A stretch of 64,000 nt of DNA from an uncultured Saprospiraceae bacterium (GTDB lineage: Bacteria; Bacteroidota; Bacteroidia; Chitinophagales; Saprospiraceae): positions 62,001 to 126,000 of the forward strand of contig CALEYL010000075.1 in the NCBI GenBank assembly GCA_937926205.1, given 5' to 3'. Below the pieces are notes generated by a model that saw only the letters and a list, made by a program, of their open reading frames with translations, ran no database searches and was not told the DNA's origin. The translations under genes were made by a program, and so were the position numbers. Positions 8,855 through 19,300 of this stretch are shown piece after piece (within the stretch, counting starts at the first letter, position 1; each line of letters opens with the position of its first letter).

Positions 8855-9626
8855 GACGGCCTCGCCTAAGACTGTAGTTTATGATGAGAGAAACCTGTTT
8901 CCTCTTTATGTCCGCGTCATTTTTAACCAAAAGAGCAATAATTTCCCCTATATCCACAATCTGCCACTAGCCCAATCAATATATGCAGACGAAAGCCTGG
9001 AATTATTTTACATAGTGAACAGCGCTGGAGCAGTCGTAAGGCCTATTCTAAAGGCACAGGTTGAAGCTGATTTTCAATCGTATAAAGATCAACTGACCAA
9101 CATCATAAGCTACGAGTATCAAATCCTGGGTGATAAGCAAACGGTTAAAGGGATATACGACAGGTTTATCAGGTATAATATTTCACTGCGAAAGGTTTTT
9201 CGGGAAGAAACTTCTAAACAACTGCTTGACTTCCTTGAAGATAAACTGACATTCAGGCAATTTAAAGAAATGCAGGAATGGGAACGTCAACGTACCCGGT
9301 CTAACCCCCTGCTTCATCCAGACGACCCTCTCCTATTTATCAGCTACCTACAAAAAGAAACTGTCATTGATCTTTCTGATCTTCCAGTTTCAATTAGTAA
9401 ATCACTTTATTCATTGACCCTGTTCATCCAATTTCAGGAAAATCATCCACAAACACTTTTTACCCTATACAACTGGCTCGTGGAAACTGAAGTAAAAAAG
9501 CTGTTTGTTGCTTACCTGGAAAAGAAGCCTTTGATAGTGGATCCTTCTCTTACTCAATTTCCAAGCATTCCTGCATCTGATGTCGTGAATTGCCTTCATG
9601 GCATAGCAATGGGCAGCATACTTTGA
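8793..9626 (+). CDS. Hypothetical protein with an integrase arm-like N-terminus
   Basis: A 277-residue protein overlapping the integrase end by 62 bp; the only early ATGs are at 8793 and 8796. After a basic N-terminus, NLFPLYVRVIFNQKSNNFPYIHNLPLAQ resembles the arm-type DNA-binding fold of the neighbouring recombinases, but no catalytic recombinase domain follows. The rest is helical and acidic/aromatic (residues 90-270) with no motif I recognise. Its position, translationally coupled to an integrase, suggests an accessory role in excision/integration. That is inference. Confidence 0.6.
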   Translation: MMHTGPSGKKKKISIRFVPNKTASPKTVVYDERNLFPLYVRVIFNQKSNNFPYIHNLPLAQSIYADESLELFYIVNSAGAVVRPILKAQVEADFQSYKDQLTNIISYEYQILGDKQTVKGIYDRFIRYNISLRKVFREETSKQLLDFLEDKLTFRQFKEMQEWERQRTRSNPLLHPDDPLLFISYLQKETVIDLSDLPVSISKSLYSLTLFIQFQENHPQTLFTLYNWLVETEVKKLFVAYLEKKPLIVDPSLTQFPSIPASDVVNCLHGIAMGSIL

Positions 9627-9711
9627 TTTTTTTTCTAATTGATTATCAACAAGATAGTTTTTTGTTGTTATTTTTATTGATTTTTTATTTACAAGTTAAT
9701 ATTTAGAAATG

Positions 9712-9719
9712 TATCTTTG
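9712..9719 (+). promoter_or_regulatory. -7 promoter element for the excisionase-like gene
   Basis: TATCTTTG matches the TAnnTTTG -7 consensus exactly and lies 52 bp before the HTH gene in very AT-rich DNA. No good -33 TTTG is seen at the usual distance. Confidence 0.5.
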
Positions 9720-9770
9720 TACAGTCAACCAGGCACACTTTGGTACATCAACAAAAATAGAGGAACAAAA

Positions 9771-9983
9771 ATGGAAAAGAAAGAAATTCTCAGTATCGCG
9801 GAAGCCTGCGAACTCTTGGGCATAGGCCGGAGTACCTTTTACAATTACGAAAGGAAAGGAATCTTTAAAACATACAAACTAGGCCGCCGGAGGCTCGTAA
9901 AGCGTGAAGAACTGATTGATGCACTCTCTACAACAGGTGCTGAAGTTTCAGCTCCTAACCAAAAGGAAACAATAATTTCATAA
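9771..9983 (+). CDS. Excisionase-type helix-turn-helix protein
   Basis: A 70-residue DNA-binding protein starting at MEKKEILSIAEACELLG, with AGGAAC 6-11 bp before the ATG. The MerR/excisionase (HTH_17) pattern is clear: LSIAEACELLGIGRSTFYNYERKGIFKTYKLGRRR, with a C-terminal VKREELIDAL. Such proteins act as recombination directionality factors or regulators of integrative elements. The strong promoter-like box upstream and the terminator just downstream suggest a single-gene transcript. Confidence 0.85.
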   Translation: MEKKEILSIAEACELLGIGRSTFYNYERKGIFKTYKLGRRRLVKREELIDALSTTGAEVSAPNQKETIIS

Positions 9984-9987
9984 AATA

Positions 9988-10024
9988 AAAAACCGCTTCC
10001 GGCTGGCACCAAAAGCGGTTTTAA
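9988..10024 (+). terminator. Rho-independent terminator after the excisionase gene
   Basis: AACCGCTT (9991-9998) pairs with AAGCGGTT (10013-10020), flanked by an A-run before and TTTT after. Nothing else clear is seen in the gap up to 10367, apart from an unconvincing 110-codon frame. Confidence 0.75.
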
Positions 10025-10367
10025 TAAAAATTAAACTAATGCGTCAAAATTACGCAAACCCTGCAATATTTGCAAGAATTCTCCTTAGCAAGAGGCAAAT
10101 AATTTTTCAAAAAGACAGCCTCTCCCTTTTAATTTTTAAATGGATATTATTTGCCAATGCCAATAACGGCAGGGGCTTTCCGTGTTTTACTTTTTACCAG
10201 AATAATAACAACTCTAATTATTGGAGCCATTGCACATCTGAAAAGCATAGGCAACAGAATTTGGTAACAAACATTGTTTTACTTGTACCAATAGTCCATT
10301 TACAAGAAATTTTTCTTAAAAACTCGGCAAGTCTTTTCCTCACCCTGCCAGACAAAATGACGATTAT

Positions 10368-12029
10368 ATGAAAACTTTCAAAACGCTACCCACTAACGAA
10401 GAATTCTTCAAAAAGTATGCCATACTCGTACCCACGCTCAATATTTTAGGGTACCTCGCCCAGATCGTCAGCGCCCTCACAGAAATAGGCGTTATTTATC
10501 TAATTATTTACACCTCCTTGCGGGACTTTTTCCCAGCCATTGCAACTTTTGGAGCAACCATTGGTAGCGGAATAGGCACGGCCTTCATTGAGCTCGGGTT
10601 AAGAAAGTTTTTACCATTTAGTATCCGAGCAATACTATTCAAAAGGTTTCAAGGACTCGATCGAATCATGACAATTTTCGTCATCCTGGCTTGTATCCTT
10701 CTGCTAGCCGCATCCGGGTATCTTTCATTCAAGGGGAGTAAAGCCATTGTGGAAGCCGCTGCGCCTGAACCTGTTATCATAACAACGTTGATGGCGGACA
10801 GCACCGCCACAGATAAAAAGAAAGATGCTTACACTCTTTATAAAGGAGATAGCATAGAAATTGTAAGCCGCTATACCAACCAACTTCAAGCTTTAGAAAC
10901 ATCGGCAAAGTCCGCCATTGCTGCCGGAAAAATAGAACTCCGAAACGTAGAAGCGAAAGAACGCCTAACCGGCCAGGCTTTCGGCACTCAAAAAAGAAAT
11001 ATCCGTCAGCAGATCGCAGATATTCAATCAGAAAAAGATGCCAGGGTGGCCAAATTGGAAATTGAAAAGGCTAAGGAACTGGCCGGAATTTCAAAGGAAA
11101 GAAAAAGTTTGGTGCAGAAAATTGAAGCGGATCACAATGCCCAAAAAGATAGTATTCAGCTCTATAACAATGGCGCTGTCGAAAAGGTAAGCAAGCAGGT
11201 AAAAAATTATGGAGGCGGACTGGCTTGGTTCACAGTAGTTTGCCTGATTGTATTCATCTTATCTGTTGTCCTGAATGAAGTACACCAAAAGGGAAGTGGA
11301 ATTGAAGAAATCCCTCAACCCAACCAATACCTATTTGAAGAAGGCGTTTTCGCTGCACTACGTAACGCAGTAAGCGACCGGCTAAACTACATTTTTCACT
11401 CTCGTATCCGCCGATGGGCCGATCAAACTCCTGCTCCCTTAGAACCAGCTCCTCCCCCTACCCTATACGATGTAGTCAGCACGCCACAGCCTCGGAGAAA
11501 AATTGGAACGCCTAAGCAAGCTGTCGCTCAAAGTATGGCTACGACAAAAAATCTCTTCCAGATTCCTCCTGGTTACTTAAGGAAGCCGGAAATCCAAAAC
11601 AAGGCAACTCCCTTAGTTGCCGATCAAGGCACAGAAGCCTATGAACAAAGGATCTTTTCGTTAATCCAACAGACCAAAAATGCAACTCCAGAGGCCTGTG
11701 AGGCCATCGAATTATCGGCAAAAGACATCATCAGTCTTTATTTAAACAAGCCCGCAGAAAGCCTGGAAGTTCAACACTTTTATAATGCGTGTAAAGCCCA
11801 TGTTGAAGGGATTGGAGAAAATCCGTTTGCTCATCATCGGACCATTGTCCAGGGATTTACTAAGCAGGAAGCCACCGGGAAAAATCGCACCTGCGAACAT
11901 TGCAACCAGCCCTACATCTACCGACACCACAAACAAAAATTTTGCACAGAGGCCTGTCGGATTGCTGCATTTGAAGCTCGGAAAGGCAGAAAATTATTCA
12001 AATCCGATTTCAAGAAACAGCAAGCTTAA
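10368..12029 (+). CDS. Membrane/coiled-coil protein with C-terminal zinc motif, element-borne
   Basis: A 553-residue protein I cannot assign to a characterised family. Two or three hydrophobic helices lie at about residues 20-125 (ILGYLAQIVSALTEIGVIYLIIY; IMTIFVILACILLLAASGYL). A charged coiled coil at about 165-275 (IRQQIADIQSEKDARVAKLEIEKAKELAGISKERK) follows, and a single strong TM segment at about 283-303 (LAWFTVVCLIVFILSVVL). The cytoplasmic tail ends with CEHCNQPY...FCTEAC, a zinc-ribbon-like CxxC...CxxxC. The layout resembles membrane proteins of mobile elements. It is followed 53 bp later by the primase-helicase gene. Confidence 0.7.
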   Translation: MKTFKTLPTNEEFFKKYAILVPTLNILGYLAQIVSALTEIGVIYLIIYTSLRDFFPAIATFGATIGSGIGTAFIELGLRKFLPFSIRAILFKRFQGLDRIMTIFVILACILLLAASGYLSFKGSKAIVEAAAPEPVIITTLMADSTATDKKKDAYTLYKGDSIEIVSRYTNQLQALETSAKSAIAAGKIELRNVEAKERLTGQAFGTQKRNIRQQIADIQSEKDARVAKLEIEKAKELAGISKERKSLVQKIEADHNAQKDSIQLYNNGAVEKVSKQVKNYGGGLAWFTVVCLIVFILSVVLNEVHQKGSGIEEIPQPNQYLFEEGVFAALRNAVSDRLNYIFHSRIRRWADQTPAPLEPAPPPTLYDVVSTPQPRRKIGTPKQAVAQSMATTKNLFQIPPGYLRKPEIQNKATPLVADQGTEAYEQRIFSLIQQTKNATPEACEAIELSAKDIISLYLNKPAESLEVQHFYNACKAHVEGIGENPFAHHRTIVQGFTKQEATGKNRTCEHCNQPYIYRHHKQKFCTEACRIAAFEARKGRKLFKSDFKKQQA

Positions 12030-12082
12030 TAAGAGCAACGTAACCATAGATGGAAAACAAAAATTAGTCAAAATTACTGGTT

Positions 12083-14611
12083 ATGAGTCAACTACCGATT
12101 TCTCCAATTGTCCTTAGTTATTTTCAGGGGCGCATGGCTACTTTGGGCGCTACACCGTCCAATATCCGGGTGACCTTAGTAAACCCGGAAGCAGAGCCAC
12201 CAGCGTCCAAAATCATGGATGTAGATATTTTCTCCGAAGACACTGAAGGTAATATCGAAATCAAGTACTACTCTATTGATGGAGAATTGATTACGTACTA
12301 CACCAATACTAAAAACCCAGCTCCTCGATTTTATGTCGTCAAACGCTTGAAAAATCCTGCCGGAGACAATAAGTATTTGATACCATCCGGGCAAGGTACT
12401 TTTCCATTTTTTCCTCCTCCCCTACTGGAGAAGTACAAGCAAGGTATAAAAATTGAAACCCTGGTATTGACCGAAGGCGTATTCAAAGCCTTCAAAGCGC
12501 AAGTTTGCGGGCTGGATTGTGTTGGACTGTCGTCTATTTCTCATTACGCGGCTGAGGGGAAGTTGTATGCTGACCTTACTAAGCTCATACAACGCTGCCA
12601 GGTGGCAAAAATCATCATTCTTTGGGATGCCGACTGTAGGAATATCTCCGAAAAATCGCTCAGTGTCCGGGAAGATTTAACTAAGCGCCCTTCAGGGTTC
12701 TATGCTGCCGCCAAAAGAATTAGAGAGTTGGTCCTGGAGGCGCATCCTGAAATGAAGGTTACCTTTTCGCATATTATCAACAACCATTTGTCCGGAAAAG
12801 GCCTTGATGATCTTTTAGCAGAAGCCGAAAATACTAAGGTGCCCACTGCTTTAATCATTCAGGATTTACTAAGCAGCAATGGTACTTATTTCTACAGCCA
12901 GGATGTTACTAAGGACATAAGGCCTATTTTCACCTACTTCTGCCTTCGCGACCCACAAAAGTTTTACGATCTGCATGGCCATATTATTAAGGATAAGGTA
13001 TTCAACTTTCATCAAAAAATGTATGAGGCTGACGACAATGGACAGGTGACAATACTCGAATCAAGTACTGAAGGGGATGACGAAAAAGAAGTCTTTTTTG
13101 AATTTTACACCGTGAAAGTTAACCAGGCCACCGGTAAAAAAGAGATACAGATTGACCACTATCAGCACGTAGAGTTACTTAGAAAGCTCAATTTTCGACG
13201 ATATGATACAGATGCGGGATTCATCACCGTAAAAATAATTGACAACGTTGTACAACAAGTCTCTAAGGAGGAAGTGCGAGATGTTTTTCTAAACTACATA
13301 AAAAACTTTCAGGGTGAACTACCCCATGACATTGATAAGAAATATCTCTTGAGTAAGCTTTACAAGGGCTTAGGCACCTACTTTTCCATTGATATGATGG
13401 GAAGGATGACAACAGAAACCCCTATCGAGTTCAGTGAACATACAAAGGAGTCGGCCTTTTTTTATTATCTGAACGGGTATGTAGAAGTTACCTCTAAAGG
13501 AGCTCAACTGAAGCCCTATTCCACCCTTAGTAAATGCATCTGGGCGAATCAAATCATCCAGAGAAATTTTGATCAAGTGGCTTCCGAAGATTACCAAAAC
13601 TTTTCCTGGTTCCGTTTTATGCAAAACATAGCCAACCAGTTTGAAGTCCACCCCCACTATGGTCGAAAAAATGAAAGAAAGGATCCGCGCAGGTTTGAAG
13701 CACTGAAAACGATAATTGGTTATCTACTTCACGCATACTTTGAAACGGAATTAAAAGCTGTCATCCTAACTGACTCCAAAATTGATGAAAGTGGGGACGC
13801 TAATGGACGTTCAGGAAAAACCTTATTAATCAAAGGACTTGGGTATATCATCAACAAAGACCATCGTCTTAGCAAAACCTATGCAGAGCTGAACGGGAAA
13901 GATTTTGACGCAAAAGGGAATTTCAAATATCAGGAGCTTGGGCTTGATACCAAGCTGGTTCATTTGAATGATGTCAAACGCAATTTTAATATAGAAGAAC
14001 TCTTCAATGACATTACAGAAGGTATACGACGAGAACGGAAAAATGAATCTCCGTCAATTATTCGTGCAAAAATTGCCATTTCGTCCAATCGCACAATAAA
14101 AGTTAAGGGTGGATCTGCGAAAGCCCGTTGTCTGGAATTTGAACTTGCAGAATTTTACGATCCAGATTGGACGCCGGAACGGGAGTTTGGCGAGCGTTTT
14201 TTTTCCGACTGGGGAAAGGAAGAATGGCAAAAATTCGACAATTGCATGTTGGATTGTGTATCAACCTACCTTCAAAAAGGAGTTATCCAGCCCGATGCGC
14301 TGAACCTCAATGAGCGAAAAAAATTGGAAGAAACCTCTCCAGAGTTTGTGCGATGGATGGAAGATAAAGACGAAGTATTCGTAAACGCTCATGAGGTAAA
14401 TAAGACAGAAATTTTTGAGGAATTTAAAACCCGCTATCCAGACTGGTCGAAGATAACCCAGAGGAGATTTATTGCCTGGTTGAAAACCTACTGCCAACAC
14501 GATTCGACATATCACCCAATCAAAAAGGAGGATGAAAGGCGAAGCAATGGAAAGGACTTCATCACTTTTTGGCGAATTGAGCGCCAAAAAAATGACGACC
14601 TCCCATTTTGA
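12083..14611 (+). CDS. Toprim primase / helicase-type replication protein of the element
   Basis: An 842-residue protein. A Toprim-like domain lies at about residues 120-200: LVLTEGVFKAFKAQ supplies the conserved Glu and AKIIILWDADC the Asp-x-Asp. A P-loop ATPase domain follows at about 545-720, with Walker A in ANGRSGKTLLIKGLG (about residues 574-582) and Asn/Asp-containing downstream motifs (LVHLNDVKRNFN; IAISSNRTIK), as in helicases of plasmid and phage primase-helicases. The C-terminal 150 residues look like a winged-helix/DNA-contact region (EEFKTRYPDWSKITQRRFIAWLKTY). With the iterated motifs immediately downstream, it probably starts or drives replication of the excised element. The gene itself contains three exact CCTTAGTAA motifs. 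Confidence 0.75.
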   Translation: MSQLPISPIVLSYFQGRMATLGATPSNIRVTLVNPEAEPPASKIMDVDIFSEDTEGNIEIKYYSIDGELITYYTNTKNPAPRFYVVKRLKNPAGDNKYLIPSGQGTFPFFPPPLLEKYKQGIKIETLVLTEGVFKAFKAQVCGLDCVGLSSISHYAAEGKLYADLTKLIQRCQVAKIIILWDADCRNISEKSLSVREDLTKRPSGFYAAAKRIRELVLEAHPEMKVTFSHIINNHLSGKGLDDLLAEAENTKVPTALIIQDLLSSNGTYFYSQDVTKDIRPIFTYFCLRDPQKFYDLHGHIIKDKVFNFHQKMYEADDNGQVTILESSTEGDDEKEVFFEFYTVKVNQATGKKEIQIDHYQHVELLRKLNFRRYDTDAGFITVKIIDNVVQQVSKEEVRDVFLNYIKNFQGELPHDIDKKYLLSKLYKGLGTYFSIDMMGRMTTETPIEFSEHTKESAFFYYLNGYVEVTSKGAQLKPYSTLSKCIWANQIIQRNFDQVASEDYQNFSWFRFMQNIANQFEVHPHYGRKNERKDPRRFEALKTIIGYLLHAYFETELKAVILTDSKIDESGDANGRSGKTLLIKGLGYIINKDHRLSKTYAELNGKDFDAKGNFKYQELGLDTKLVHLNDVKRNFNIEELFNDITEGIRRERKNESPSIIRAKIAISSNRTIKVKGGSAKARCLEFELAEFYDPDWTPEREFGERFFSDWGKEEWQKFDNCMLDCVSTYLQKGVIQPDALNLNERKKLEETSPEFVRWMEDKDEVFVNAHEVNKTEIFEEFKTRYPDWSKITQRRFIAWLKTYCQHDSTYHPIKKEDERRSNGKDFITFWRIERQKNDDLPF

Positions 14612-14645
14612 CCTCCACCCCTACCCTCAAAAAACAATTTTTGAT

Positions 14646-14925
14646 ATGCACTTATGCACTGCTTTTTTTTTAAAGCATTAAAAAACAATGATTTATCTAA
14701 AAAAAAAGAAGGCCTTTTTCAGTGCATAAGCCTCTAAAAGTATGCACTGAGATATGCACTGTTTGGAAAGTTATGCACTGATAGCCATAAACGAAAACAG
14801 ACGCAGTGCATAACTTTTGGCAACAGTGCATAGAAAGTGCACTTTTTTCATCCTTTGTGCACTAACTTTTTAGATTTAATAAATTGAATATCAATTAATT
14901 AAATTCAAACAGTGCATAAGTGCAT
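14646..14925. repeat. Iteron-like cluster of ATGCACT/AGTGCAT motifs
   Basis: About twelve copies of the 7-mer ATGCACT or its complement (two as GTGCACT/AGTGCAC) lie in 280 bp. Examples are 14646, 14654, 14721, 14742, 14754, 14773, 14805, 14825, 14836, 14857, 14911 and 14919. They begin 35 bp after the primase-helicase stop, in AT-rich noncoding DNA. This is the arrangement of a replication origin with iterons. Confidence 0.65.
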
Positions 14926-15293
14926 AAGAAATCGAAATTATTGGATGATGTGGGGTGATAAAGTAAAGTAAAAATTGCTTCCTCCAAATAGTTCGACCTG
15001 TACTTATGGATGATGGCTTATAACTAAGGTACGTTCTGCGATAATAACTTCACGATTTTGGTCGGTGGCTTTTTCCATCGGTTATCGTTGCTCGTCGGTC
15101 ACGCCGCTTAAGCTATCTGCCTGACGGCAGTCAGGTGCTCCCTTTTCGCGCCTTGTCCAATGAAACGTAAGTTCGACGTAGTCAAAAAGCCCCTCGCCAA
15201 AAGCATGGAACTTATTACTGTGATGTTCCTAAAGAACGTTCAGCAAAATTGTTTAGATGCTGCTGTTGTAAAAACCAACTTAATTCTTCTCCC
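14926..15293. other. Noncoding stretch between the two iterated-motif clusters
   Basis: No gene is visible. The part from about 15050 to 15240 is GC-richer than its surroundings and contains the hairpin CCTGACGGCAGTCAGG (15120-15135); it could hold a structured RNA or a genomic repeat, but I cannot name one. Confidence 0.3.
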
Positions 15294-15775
15294 CCTTAGT
15301 AAGTTACTAAGGATGCATCCGTAGCGTTTTTTTTATCCTTAGTAAGAATGTCAAGACACGAAAATCGTGTCCCTGCAAAAACGTACATTTTGGACAAAAA
15401 TATCCTTAGTAAGCTTGAAGCTTGATCTGGTTAAATTGTCCTTAGTAAGCTGGGGGGACATGCCCGAATTTTCGGAAGCGTTTGACTGCCAGGCTTGGTT
15501 GATCATCACGACTATCCCAAAAAACAGCACCCGAAAAATGGCAAACGTCCTTAGTAACAAAACAGGAAAATGAATATCATGTCCTTCAAAAATCAAGTAG
15601 TTTGAATAAAACCAACCTTAGTAACAGTAATGATGCGTTACTAAGATTAACCCCCTGAGGATAGATACCCGTACCTTTAAAAAACGGTTGGCTTACTTTC
15701 ATCCCGATGCTGGTCTTTTCCTTAGTAACTTCAATCGTAAAGGCAAACTGGAAGCCATTGACGTTTGCTTAGTAA
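15294..15775. repeat. Cluster of CCTTAGTAA motifs
   Basis: Exact copies begin at 15294, 15337, 15404, 15440, 15549, 15616 and 15720. An inverted copy at 15304-15312 forms a perfect dyad with the first (CCTTAGTAAGTTACTAAGG, 15294-15312). Near copies occur at 15638-15645 (inverted) and 15768-15775. Exact copies also lie inside genes at 12174, 12906, 13525 and 16872. This looks like a set of protein-binding sites. Confidence 0.65.
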
Positions 15776-15846
15776 TTTCTTCACTAGGCCTACCTGAAAC
15801 TGTTGAAGTTTATGGTCATCCTTCCCTGAGCAAAAAGAGATTGTAA
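15634..15846 (+). pseudogene. 70-codon open frame without a start codon (gene remnant?)
   Basis: The frame after the TGA at 15631 stays open to TAA at 15844 and reads like real protein (TRTFKKRLAYFHPDAGLFL, then NRKGKLEAIDVCLVISSLGLPE). It contains no ATG, GTG or other convincing start. It may be the tail of a lost element gene. Family unknown. Confidence 0.3.
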
Positions 15847-16342
15847 ACGCAGCGGAGGGGAACTACCGAACGCTACGACAAAGCATTTTCCTATACAACG
15901 AAAAATGGAACATTCCAATTGAAGCTTACGGCAGACGGAGGGTCTTTCCGCCTGCTGCCAGCGCGATAGACCGGAAAAACGTCTTCAAAAAATAGGAGCG
16001 TATGGAGGATAGGCGATTTTGTTTGGGCTTACTCAAGTCGAGTAGATAAGAACTATGAAACATTTTGTATTTTGCAGCGCGAGCATCCGTTATTTTTACA
16101 CTAGGCTAGACGATTGCTATAAATGAATACAGCTCAATTAAGCAAACTGAGAAAGGATTACGGCAATTGAAACGGGAACAGATACCAATCCCATTACAGA
16201 GATCCTGAACGCTGATAGTGATAGATTAATGACGCCGGGGTAACGGATCAAATTAATATTGATGCCAGGATAAGAAGGTAGACAATAAAACCATGAAGGT
16301 AGAGAGAAAAACTTTAACCTTAAAAAACGAAAGAATTAATTT
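15847..16342. other. Gene-free stretch before the helicase operon
   Basis: About 500 bp with no convincing gene. It must hold the promoter of the SNF2-methylase-ATPase operon, but I see no exact TAnnTTTG with a matching -33 box. Closest to the start codon, GAAGGTAGAGAG and an A-rich run precede the ATG at 16343. Confidence 0.35.
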
Positions 16343-19300
16343 ATGGCAATAGAGACAGGACAAATAGTTAAAAACCTAATACCCACAGAACCTGTAACAG
16401 TGAATCAGATTCAACCGTTAGGTACTATGGTATCCATTAAATTTACTGGCGTTAATACAAATCGTGCCAATACCAAAGTAATTTCTAAAGAAGAGTTTGA
16501 TAAATTGGAAATGCTCACTCAGGAAGGAACTTTCAACTTCAAGGGTGACCCAACTAGATTTCGATTATTTGCTGAAGCAGAACGCATTAATTCTGCTTAC
16601 CAATTCGATCCACTATTCGCTGTGAACTGCAGCATTGTTGACCCTTTGCCTCATCAAGTAGAAGCCGTTTATAAATTCCTACTGCCCCAACCAAAAATTC
16701 GGTTCCTTTTGGCAGACGATACTGGTGCTGGTAAAACGATTATGGCAGGACTACTCATAAAAGAACTCATGATGAGAGGGCTTGCAGAAAGAATTTTAAT
16801 TGTTACGCCAGGTGGTCTTACCAAGCAATGGCAAGAAGATGAAATGGCAATTAAATTCAACATCCCCTTTACCTTAGTAAACAGGAGCCTGTTTTCATCA
16901 GACCCCAACGTTTTTCATACTGCTCAACGAATTGTAACATCAATAGATTTTATTTCCCGGGAAGATGTATTGAATGTTGCAAGCAATTCGCATTGGGACC
17001 TGATTGTATTTGACGAGTGTCATAAACTATCTGCATACGACTATGGCAGCAAACAATATTTATCACTTCGTTACAAAGCAGCACAGGTATTGTCACAGCA
17101 ATGCGAACACATTTTGTTGCTGACCGCAACACCACACAGAGGCAGAACAGATACATTTAAAAAATTATTGCAACTGCTAGATGAAGATATTTTTGCCACT
17201 GACGAAATAGCATCTACACGGATTAAAGAAATTGAACACAATGGCATCAATAAGTTTTTTATTCGCAGATTAAAAGAAGACATGAAAGACTGGCAGGGTA
17301 AGCCACTCTTTAAAAACCGTTACACAAAAACAGTAGCTTACCAGCTTACACAGGAAGAAAAGGAATTGTATGATGCTGTAACAAGTTACCTTACTAAGAA
17401 AAAAGAAGAAGCTTCTGAAACAAAAAACATTCATGTTTCATTGGCTTTAACCGTAATGCAACGAAGGTTGGTGAGTTCAATTTTTGCCATCAAGAATACG
17501 CTGGAGCGAAGATGGGTTGCCCTTCAGGGAATTGTTGATGAGTTAAACAAAAACCCAAATCTTTGGAGCCAACGACATAAGTTAGATGGTTTCGATGTAG
17601 ACAATATTGAAGAATACGAAGATCTGGAAGATGATGAAAGAGATGCATTAGACGGTATATTATCGGATCCCAGAAAGTTCAAACTTTTCACCACAGCTAA
17701 AAGCCTCAGTGAAATTCAGCAAGAAGCAGGTGAAGTAAAGAAGTTGTTTGACATGGCTCAAACACTATATAACCGCAAGCAGGAAGAGAAAAAGTTTCAG
17801 GAATTACAGGAGTTGCTTAAATCCAATGGCGTATTAGAAAACGGTGAGAAACTGGTAATCTTCACGGAACATAAAGACACCTTACTTTATCTTGAAGAGC
17901 GCCTGACGAAAAGTGGCGGCTATAATGTAGCAACCATACATGGCGGAAAAAATGTGGATGACCGTAGGGAGGCCCAATGGGCATTTGCAAAACCCGATAC
18001 ACAAATTTTAATCGCTACCGATGCAGCCGGAGAGGGGATCAACTTACAGTTCTGCCGTTTACTCATCAACTGGGATATTCCCTGGAATCCAAACCGTTTA
18101 GAGCAAAGAATGGGAAGGATACATCGCTACGGCCAAAAGCAGGATGTCCTTGTGTTTAATATGGTGGCAAGCAATACCAAAGAAGGCAAAGTATTGGAAA
18201 GGCTTTTAACTAAGTTAGACATCATTCGTGAAGGCATGGGCGATGACCGGGTATATGATGTAATACAGGACGTACTTGAAGGAGTTGGCTTGGATGCTAT
18301 TATTAATTCTGTATTCAACGGCAAGGAAACTGATTTGGATAAATTTCTTTCGCAGGATGATGCAACCTTAAAACTGAAGTTTACCGAAAAGATAAATGAG
18401 CAAAAAGATAAATTAGCCCATAGCACGGTTGATTACAAGGATGCAAGGCTTCTGAAAGAAAATTCAGATGAAAAAAGATTGCAGCCAATTTATATCAAGT
18501 TGTTTTATGAAAAAGCATTTCAAAATTTAGGCGGTGTTTTCACCGAATTAAGGCAATCTATTTTCCGAATAGATAAAATGCCCGACCCTATTATTGCAGA
18601 ATTAAAGGAAACATACAAAATTCACTTTGATGCCATTAAGTCTATCCAGTTTTGTTTTGACAAACAAGTCTTCCTCGACTACCAAAGTGTAGGCGATTTG
18701 GGCAAGGTGCACTACATCAATCCGGGCAATCCTGTTTTTGATGGTTTGGTTACGGTGGTTCGCAACCTGTATAGAGAAGATATGATAAAAGGCACTATCC
18801 TCATCTCGCCTGATGATAAGGAAGCCTACTTTGCTTTTTTTGTAAAAAGCCAGATCGTAGATAACCGGGCTAGTAAAAAAGACGATAGCATTGCTGATGA
18901 AAGGTTGATAATGGTATTTCAATCCAAAGACAATGAATTTCATATCACTTCACCCGCCAAATTTATTGACCTGCATGCGCCAACAGAATTTACAAAGCAC
19001 ATAGAACCACCTTCGGTTATTAGTACTAATGACATAATACAATGGAGTTTTGCAAAAATAACTACCCAACAGTTTGAAGAGACCAAAGCTCATGTAACAA
19101 AGGATGCTGCAGACCGTAAGGCATATTTAGAATCAGCCTTTACGCAGGTAATTATGGATTTGCAAATTGCCATACAGGAACTGCAAAGCAAAGTATTACT
19201 TGGTGATAACAAGGTGCAGGAAAAAATTTTAAAAAAACAGGAACGCATCAACGAACTCATACACAAAAAGCAAAGTCGCTTAGAAAGTTTGGAGCTGATG

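Noticed and set aside
10039..10371. 110-codon frame before the 553-residue membrane protein gene
   Set aside because: Low-complexity, no recognisable domain, starts directly after a terminator; coupling by ATGA overlap is its only support.
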